The translations under genes were made by a program, and so were the position numbers. From contig NW_003156737.1 of the NCBI RefSeq assembly GCF_000003605.2, forward strand, positions 237,472-263,952: a stretch of 26,481 bases of DNA, read 5' to 3'. Positions within the stretch are counted from its first letter, which is position 1; each line of letters starts with the position of its first letter. The notes beneath the pieces are model-generated. The model was not told where the DNA came from. It worked only from the letters and a program-made list of their open reading frames with translations, and did not search any database. The stretch is from Saccoglossus kowalevskii (taxonomy: Eukaryota; Hemichordata; Enteropneusta; Harrimaniidae). Shown piece by piece: positions 23,101-26,481 of the stretch.

Positions 23101-24268
23101 ATAATTTGTTTCCAGAGACATGACATGGTCATCTGATCGCTAACATCGCTTCCTAACGGAACAAACGCTCTCTAATTGAATAACTTGAAATAGGTCTACT
23201 TGATTGAAGTTGCTTTGCAACAATATCAGAGGATATTCATAGTTGTGACAAACCTTGACACTTGTCACTTGCGACCCAGATGGCACAGCGTGATACATGG
23301 CTATAGTGTACATTGATGATTCAAAATATGGATTATTATCATTGACGTCGTCTACAGTTATCAAAACATTCAACTCATTTGATGGAAATTCTGCATCTGA
23401 AATAATACATATTACTTGGAAACAGTTATTTGTATAAAACTCAACATGAAATTAAACAGGACAATGATTAATGTGTTACCCATGACACATATGACATAGA
23501 GAAATATACGTGGCTGACATATATATTACAATTTGACTTACTCTTACTAAATATGCAAAAAAAAGAGGTAATCTATATTTGTGTAAAAGTATAATGTATT
23601 CCATTACATATATCACTTGATATTATATTATTCCACAACAGAAAATGTCATAATAATTTACTAACCCGATTCATATAACTATCCTTGTAATACTGTTTGT
23701 AATGATGCAGTAACCACGATATTATATTGTTCAATATCTTCTCTATCGAGTACGTGATTATTGCATATAACCCCAGTCTTCGGGTCAATTATAAAATGTC
23801 CTGCAATTATAACAAGTTGGATTTAATGTAGAAATCACATCACACTAAGATAATTTTAGTTGAAGTTACAATAAATATGTTATTTAAACATTGGTACCTT
23901 TTTTATTGCCGTTAGTGATGCTATACACAATTGATTCATTTGTCATTCCGTATACAGCCTGGGGAATGCCTTCACACCAAGACTTCGGTAGATCTCCTTC
24001 GACCGGAGAAGTTGGCATGCTAGACATGAAAATACAAAAATTTTACAAGAATGACACGTATAAATTCATCGTCAAGTTCCGTGTTAAAAGTATTTATAGT
24101 GCATGCACACAAGTCGTATTGCATAATGAAATGTATTAATTGTCTTGAATACAATATGAACAATTACGTACATGTATTCTGTAACATTGAATACAGGCTG
24201 GTCCCAGACATTCACTGTAACAATGCTACTGTTCTGTTTGCTTGGGCAACCATCATCTGATATGACCA
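13662..24268 (-). CDS. Cadherin-repeat receptor tyrosine kinase (RET/Cad96Ca-like), 5' incomplete
   Basis: This is a cell-surface receptor with calcium-binding cadherin repeats outside and a tyrosine kinase inside. Order: end of one cadherin repeat (24172-24268); two repeats (24172-20947) with [13 protein letters not shown] and DADSGNN calcium motifs; a membrane-proximal domain (20684-19440) resembling the CDH23/PCDH15 membrane-adjacent fold; a transmembrane helix in 19269-19533; a juxtamembrane segment; the kinase (18209-14676); and a short tail ending TGA at 13662. Kinase motifs are complete: [13 protein letters not shown], the alpha-C Glu in [18 protein letters not shown], and [12 protein letters not shown]. 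Exons sum to 753 codons in phase. The 5' end is not found. Two in-frame stops (23679-23681 and 21079-21081) interrupt the ectodomain, so the gene may be a recent pseudogene, carry errors, or be read through. Cad96Ca, Stitcher and RET relatives share the cadherin-kinase plan. Confidence 0.85.
13959..13988 (-). CDS. RTK exon: 30-nt tail exon
   Basis: It encodes [10 protein letters not shown] between a good acceptor (TTTTTTCTAG) and donor (GTAACA), phase 0 to phase 0. YDDV would suit an SH2-domain docking site; this is inference. Confidence 0.55.
14676..14766 (-). CDS. RTK exon: end of kinase domain
   Basis: It encodes [20 protein letters not shown], then [12 protein letters not shown]....RPNF is the invariant end of tyrosine kinase domains. 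The donor at ATG before GTAAAG is strong, so I end the exon there instead of letting it run on into hydrophobic sequence. Confidence 0.9.
15287..15383 (-). CDS. RTK exon: C-lobe
   Basis: It encodes [20 protein letters not shown], then [11 protein letters not shown]. It matches the G.xPYxG...GYR.xxPxxCP block of RTKs. It has an AATTCAG acceptor and a GTAAGT donor in phase 2. Confidence 0.92.
15488..15928 (+). mobile_element. Dead GIY-YIG retroelement fragment (Penelope-like type)
   Basis: Three plus-strand frames together give [19 protein letters not shown], then after a frameshift [15 protein letters not shown], the GIY-YIG block [33 protein letters not shown], and after another shift [17 protein letters not shown]. 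This is the C-terminal zinc-finger-like plus GIY-YIG endonuclease region found in Penelope-like and related retroelements. Frameshifts and stops make it inactive. It lies antisense inside an intron of the RTK gene. Confidence 0.8.
16301..16418 (-). CDS. RTK exon: P+1 loop and helix F
   Basis: It encodes [20 protein letters not shown], then [19 protein letters not shown]. The APE motif is AYE here. [12 protein letters not shown] is the invariant helix F. It has a GTTTACAG acceptor and a GTAAGA donor in phase 1. Confidence 0.95.
16634..16747 (-). CDS. RTK exon: catalytic loop and DFG
   Basis: It encodes [20 protein letters not shown], then [26 protein letters not shown] marks a tyrosine kinase, and DFG is intact. 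One activation-loop tyrosine lies in GETYVKLSA, comparable to RET DSYVKRSQ. It has a GATTTTAG acceptor and a GTAAGA donor in phase 0. Confidence 0.95.
16888..17030 (-). CDS. RTK exon: kinase hinge
   Basis: It encodes [20 protein letters not shown], then [20 protein letters not shown] and [19 protein letters not shown] is the hinge, with Val at the gatekeeper position. It has an ATATTTAG acceptor and a GTGAGT donor in phase 0. Confidence 0.93.
17175..17279 (-). CDS. RTK exon: kinase helix alpha-C
   Basis: It encodes [20 protein letters not shown], then [14 protein letters not shown]. The Glu of KKELEVL is the salt-bridge partner of the VAIK lysine. It has a TATTAACAG acceptor and a GTAGAA donor. 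Confidence 0.93.
17979..18209 (-). CDS. RTK exon: kinase N-lobe, glycine loop and Lys
   Basis: It encodes [20 protein letters not shown], then [13 protein letters not shown] and [11 protein letters not shown]. The glycine-rich loop and the ATP-anchoring Lys (VAIK) are intact. The donor GTTAGA in phase 1 joins SEDEERNF of the next exon. The acceptor is TTAAATAG. Confidence 0.92.
18236..18346. repeat. Degenerate TATGTRTGTG minisatellite, array 1
   Basis: Units of about 30 bp, each with a GAATATATGTRTGTG-like core followed by TTTAC, repeat three to four times. The array runs up to the donor of exon 18347-18412. Confidence 0.55.
18347..18412 (-). CDS. RTK exon: juxtamembrane segment
   Basis: It encodes [20 protein letters not shown], then L. 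Several tyrosines lie in an acidic or polar setting, as in RTK juxtamembrane regions. It has a TTATTTCCAG acceptor and a GTAAAT donor, phase 1 to phase 1. Confidence 0.7.
18623..18647 (-). CDS. Candidate 25-nt microexon, juxtamembrane
   Basis: It encodes KLFQSVLF plus one base. It has a GACTTTAG acceptor and a GTACAA donor (weak). It is the one segment I found in the intron that converts phase 0 (exon 19269-19533) to phase 1 (exon 18347-18412) and brings the total to a multiple of three. There is no homology support. Confidence 0.35.
19110..19262. repeat. Degenerate TATGTRTGTG minisatellite, array 2
   Basis: The same unit as at 18236-18346, in four to five copies, ending at the donor of the transmembrane exon. 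ATATTCTATG and TTGTRRTTGA blocks are shared with array 1 in the same position relative to the splice site. Confidence 0.55.
19269..19533 (-). CDS. RTK exon: stalk and transmembrane helix
   Basis: It encodes [20 protein letters not shown], an acidic stalk (MVDDNNGSS), a hydrophobic helix starting [16 protein letters not shown], then [13 protein letters not shown], a basic stop-transfer. It ends RCEDYL at GTAATG in phase 0. The acceptor is CTTACTAG. The next obvious exon needs phase 1, which calls for a microexon. Confidence 0.85.
20008..20109. repeat. (AAAT)n microsatellite
   Basis: About 25 uninterrupted copies of AAAT/TAAA lie in the intron before the transmembrane exon of the RTK gene. The lack of interruptions suggests it is young and length-variable. 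Confidence 0.98.
20201..20269 (-). CDS. RTK exon: membrane-proximal domain, end
   Basis: It encodes [20 protein letters not shown], then LTE. The [12 protein letters not shown] strand and turn matches the TELLIHVVNRDT-type strand of the CDH23/PCDH15 membrane-adjacent domain. It has a CTCTACAG acceptor and a GTGAGT donor. Confidence 0.75.
20376..20462 (-). CDS. RTK exon: membrane-proximal domain, middle
   Basis: It encodes [20 protein letters not shown], then DDSGRNAD. It reads as a helix followed by a strand, VLRIWP. It has a CATTGCAG acceptor and a GTATGT donor in phase 2. Confidence 0.75.
20596..20684 (-). CDS. RTK exon: start of membrane-proximal domain
   Basis: It encodes [20 protein letters not shown], then [10 protein letters not shown] beta strand (NNIVLMTS) is followed by a likely helix. 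It has a TTATTTAG acceptor and a GTGAGT donor in phase 2. Confidence 0.7.
20947..21147 (-). CDS. RTK exon: cadherin repeat with in-frame TAA
   Basis: It encodes [20 protein letters not shown], then GL, a stop, [14 protein letters not shown] and on to [13 protein letters not shown]. The frame is cadherin-like on both sides of the stop. The TAA (21079-21081) stands where the repeat normally has an aromatic residue before the T/D-I-E/D-x-x-TG motif. Both borders are phase 0 (CTCACAG acceptor, GTAGAC donor). Confidence 0.8.
21318..21425 (+). repeat. Second tRNA-like SINE head candidate
   Basis: TTTAGCGGCTTTACCGACCG resembles an A box region, and GTTCAAATCC is a near-perfect B box. It is followed by AAGGCGACAACTCAGCCTTC, the kind of linker seen after tRNA heads in invertebrate SINEs. 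It is intronic in the RTK gene. Confidence 0.35.
21884..22228 (+). mobile_element. Composite repeat copy C, full length
   Basis: It has the same order as copy B in the plus orientation, with arms at 22127-22147 and 22202-22222 that are slightly diverged. It lies in the intron between two cadherin exons of the RTK gene. It holds an extra ACAACAACAACAAACATGG segment not seen in B. Confidence 0.75.
23254..23396 (-). CDS. RTK exon: cadherin linker DDVNDNNP
   Basis: It encodes [20 protein letters not shown], then [20 protein letters not shown] and [13 protein letters not shown] is the classical calcium-binding linker between cadherin repeats. The acceptor is TATTTCAG. The donor GTTTGT is in phase 0 and joins ALDADSGNN of the next exon. 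Confidence 0.85.
23666..23800 (-). CDS. RTK exon: second half of cadherin repeat, in-frame TAG
   Basis: It encodes [20 protein letters not shown], then [11 protein letters not shown]. It holds the FxIDxxTG and LDRE signatures. The only donor in the required phase 1 is GTTAGT at 23665, and the frame meets TAG at 23679-23681 before reaching it. The loop would also be about ten residues longer than normal. The 3' border is therefore uncertain, and the ancestral donor may have been lost just after VVTAS. Confidence 0.6.
23898..24019 (-). CDS. RTK exon: first half of cadherin repeat
   Basis: It encodes [20 protein letters not shown], then [20 protein letters not shown]. The YSITNGN segment is the usual cadherin strand before the FxIDxxTG motif. 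It has a TGTCTAG acceptor and a GTACC donor, and its phases match both neighbours. Confidence 0.7.
24172..24268 (-). CDS. RTK exon: end of a cadherin repeat
   Basis: It encodes [20 protein letters not shown], then [11 protein letters not shown]. This is the last strand of one cadherin repeat and the linker into the next (WDQP in place of the usual DxNDNxP). The acceptor is TTTTTAG. The donor GTACGT in phase 2 fits the next exon. Confidence 0.7.
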
Positions 24269-24968
24269 CTAAAAACTAGAGAGACCAATTCATTGATATT
24301 AGTATCTTTAAGATATGTCTTTCATTGTGTGTATTAACAGTTCGCATGATCGTGGTGTTATCAACTTTACTTTTGACATCCAATTAAGCTTAAAAACAAG
24401 TGTACTGTATTTCACCAACTTAATTAAAAATATTAAACAGAAATTCCAAACAAATTAAGTGTGTAGATTGCTTATCTCTCATAATATCACCATCGACTAT
24501 ACGTGACTATATGCCACAATTACGGATTGTGGCTAAACTGTTTTTATAAATGAAGCACATAACGCTGTACTATATTAATACTAATACGATAATGTATCGA
24601 ACTACAGCGCATTATAACAATAATTTGATCGATTTGGCTTGACGCGAATAGAAAATACTTAGTAGGTAGAAAAAAATTACCAGAACAAACTGTTGATGCT
24701 TTGTAATGAACCATGTACAGGCGAACACAAACACGGCTGTAGTAATTAGACTTATCACGTACAGAACATTGGGGTCAGCGGTTTTATACGCATGCGCATT
24801 GGCCGTTCCTGTCAAATTTGTTTTGGGGTGTGTCTGGTCGATGTGAAATTGCTTCAGCCATTGGGAGACGGAATTAACTGGTGTCTGTGTGAAAACCGCT
24901 GTAAAGTTGCGGTAAAATGAATTTGCGCGGTTTTTGCGCTGCCATTTTCTGAATGATTTGAAGCAGCA

Positions 24969-25292
24969 ATGGACGCCGACCATTTAATTGATAAAATTCT
25001 TGTACAGAATATGATTTCAAATGGCCGAACTTATAGAGAAATCAGTCTCGTATTGGGAAGCAGGTTTCCGGGAAGGAAAGGTATCGGGGTGGCGTGGCGT
25101 GGTGAGTAGATTTCCTCCTCAGGACGCAGAGTTGGGCGTTGGTACCGAAAGGGAGGCGGTGAATATGGTGTCGAGCGACCAACATAGTAAACCAAATATA
25201 GAACTCACGATACTGTTGCAGACGACTATGGTCGGACAACCATGAAAAATGAATGGCGGGACTTTGGTGTTGCACATTTAGCACTGAAATAA
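24969..25292 (+). mobile_element. Decayed integrase-type transposon gene, N-terminal part
   Basis: An ATG at 24969 opens MDADHLIDKILVQNMISNGR, then TYREISLVLGSRFPGRKGIG, and stops at 25107. After frameshifts, DDYGRTTMKNEWRDFGVAH appears at about 25220-25280. The order (helix-turn-helix start, YREI, PGRKG, YGRxTM) matches the N-terminal part of a multicopy integrase-core gene family seen in fish and invertebrates, as I remember it. The integrase core itself is absent. The block is GC-richer than its surroundings. Confidence 0.5.
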
Positions 25293-25599
25293 AAGACACG
25301 CCCACAGTTGGACAACCAATCATTTTATTATTGGTCACGATGTACAACGGTTCATCTCCACGTCTTTTGTAAACCCCACATACACGGGATGAGCGGCTTC
25401 TTTTGTGCAGAATCAGCGTCAAACTTCATGAGAGAAACACGACGCACTTTCTAAACTGGTGGCGACTTACTATTTTATCAAAACCAAATATACTATTATC
25501 CTGTTCCCGAATTGGACATTTATTTATTTGGAGTAATTTCCAATTCTACAGTGTTCATCTTGAACACTGCTTGAAACTAAATAGACAAGTTGAGAAACA

Positions 25600-25935
25600 G
25601 TTTCCTACAAATCAGGGAGAAAATAAAAAGCTTTCTCATCCAAATGATCCGTTAGGGTAACATTAAGCCAACCTCTGAAAAAATCGACATCATTCGTCGT
25701 TTTTGTGTGGACACGAAAAACATAGAACACTTTCCCTGGTATATTTGATAGCGAAATCGACATCAAACTGTAAGACCGTCGCTGATTATCTCCTAATGTA
25801 TGAGGATCGGCCCTACTGTTAACTAGATTCGCCTTAAGTAGGCGTGACCACAAGACGGCGCCAGCGAGATTCGAAAGCCAACCGTTTAATCTAAACCAAA
25901 GCAGTTAGCCAATACGCTAGCGAGTTTGCATATTG
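25600..25935 (-). repeat. tRNA-derived SINE candidate
   Basis: The minus strand carries A-box-like TAGCGTATTGG and, about 40 nt on, B-box-like TTTCGAATCTCGC, in the spacing of a tRNA gene, followed by an unrelated body of about 250 bp. An 80-residue open frame in the body has no recognisable domain and is probably incidental. Confidence 0.35.
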
Positions 25936-26481
25936 GCTGCCTCAATACTTCTGAGACTTGCTGTAACAACGATAAAACCCTTCTTAGCTGGCAGCACGAT
26001 AGTCAAAACATTGAGTTACCATGAACGACAGTGAAATTTAACCACATAGCTACCGAATTACTTGACCTAATTATATACTTCGAGAGAGTTGAACGTATTA
26101 TTTCAAGGCGACTAATAAACATGGTTCGGTATCAGTGCATGTCAATAATCTCGTTTCGTGTGTAATATACGACTATCAGCATCATAAACAAGCCCCATTG
26201 AACAGCGTGATGATATTTACTTGCTGTATAAAACATATACATCTATGAACATATAAACCACAGTTAGTGAGGTCAATTATCAATATGAATACATGTTGGC
26301 TGGTGGTTATAGATATCAATGACTGCCATTGCTATGAATTTAAAAGCGCTGAGTCGTTATTCAAATGTATATAAAACACCTTTATATATATATAACATGA
26401 GCGACTTTGACCTTGTTTTTTTGTGTTTTTGTATTTGTATTTTGTTCAACTTTATTTGTTCTTTTTTTTGTATTTGTATTT

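Larger units (their letters stand above)
21148..23253 (-). other. 2.1-kb intron within a cadherin repeat
   Basis: It separates VTSVK from ALDADSGNN in phase 0. It contains the SINE-like head at 21318 and composite repeat copy C. No further exon was recognised. Confidence 0.65.
24269..26481. other. Region upstream of the visible RTK exons
   Basis: It should contain earlier cadherin exons but instead shows a decayed integrase transposon and a SINE candidate. A weak minus-strand cadherin-like peptide (AVIDIYNHQPTC) lies at about 26300-26340. The window ends in T-rich low-complexity sequence. Confidence 0.5.

Noticed and set aside
24612-24983. 123-codon minus-strand frame with hydrophobic C-terminal part
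   Set aside because: It runs antisense through the GC-rich 5' part of the decayed transposon, and the hydrophobic part is simply AT-rich sequence. No family is recognised.
25042-25422. 126-codon minus-strand frame
   Set aside because: It is antisense to the integrase-type remnant, whose YGRTTM block gives a better explanation of the same DNA.
25605-25853. 80-residue minus-strand frame (SNIPGKVFYVFRVH...WLNVTLTD) considered as a cadherin or fibronectin strand pair
   Set aside because: It starts inside the tRNA-like repeat unit, has no usable donor in frame and lacks cadherin motifs. It is more likely the SINE body, though I could not exclude an exon.
1-26481. CRISPR arrays, bacterial operons or ribosome binding sites
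   Set aside because: The window is spliced animal DNA; no regular spacer-repeat structure was seen.

Overview
This is AT-rich nuclear DNA from an animal, most likely an invertebrate. Genes are split by GT-AG introns of about 0.2-2.1 kb, and one gene encodes a cadherin-repeat receptor tyrosine kinase, a type known from animals and their close unicellular relatives. Decayed transposons, a tRNA-like repeat and microsatellites fill the spaces. The sequence does not let me name the species; a deuterostome or other marine invertebrate would fit.

Layout. (1) Minus strand, 1384-4388: six exons of a phosphotriesterase-related protein (PTER), a metal-dependent amidohydrolase, complete from the THEHL metal motif to the stop codon. 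The start exon is not secured; a candidate lies at 5231-5264. One exon has an in-frame TAA at a conserved position. (2) Plus strand, 7638-9947: a two-exon, roughly 409-residue galactose-3-O-sulfotransferase-like Golgi enzyme, with a signal anchor in exon 1 and the whole catalytic domain in exon 2. (3) Minus strand, 24268 down to 13662: about 20 exons of a receptor tyrosine kinase. In order they encode cadherin repeats, a membrane-proximal domain resembling the membrane-adjacent ferredoxin-like domain of CDH23/PCDH15, a transmembrane helix, a complete kinase domain and a short tail. The 5' end is missing, either beyond the right edge or disrupted by repeats. The proposed exons, including a 25-nt microexon, add up to an exact multiple of three (753 codons), but two in-frame stops lie in the ectodomain while the kinase is uninterrupted. 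The sulfotransferase and kinase genes converge tail to tail.

Repeats. There are three copies (4449-4592, 11917-12240, 21884-22228) of an apparently unlabelled non-autonomous element with a palindromic module. A dead GIY-YIG retroelement fragment (15488-15928) lies antisense inside a kinase intron. A decayed integrase-type transposon gene is at 24969-25292. There are two tRNA-like SINE candidates, a 113-bp tandem duplication, an (AAAT)n microsatellite, and an inverted pair (1-160 against 7465-7620) suggesting a second sulfotransferase gene just beyond the left edge.

The three genes have no evident common pathway. Two encode secretory-pathway or surface proteins (sulfotransferase, receptor) and PTER is a soluble metabolic enzyme. 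The most notable points are the receptor architecture and the recurring in-frame stops in otherwise well-conserved, correctly spliced reading frames.
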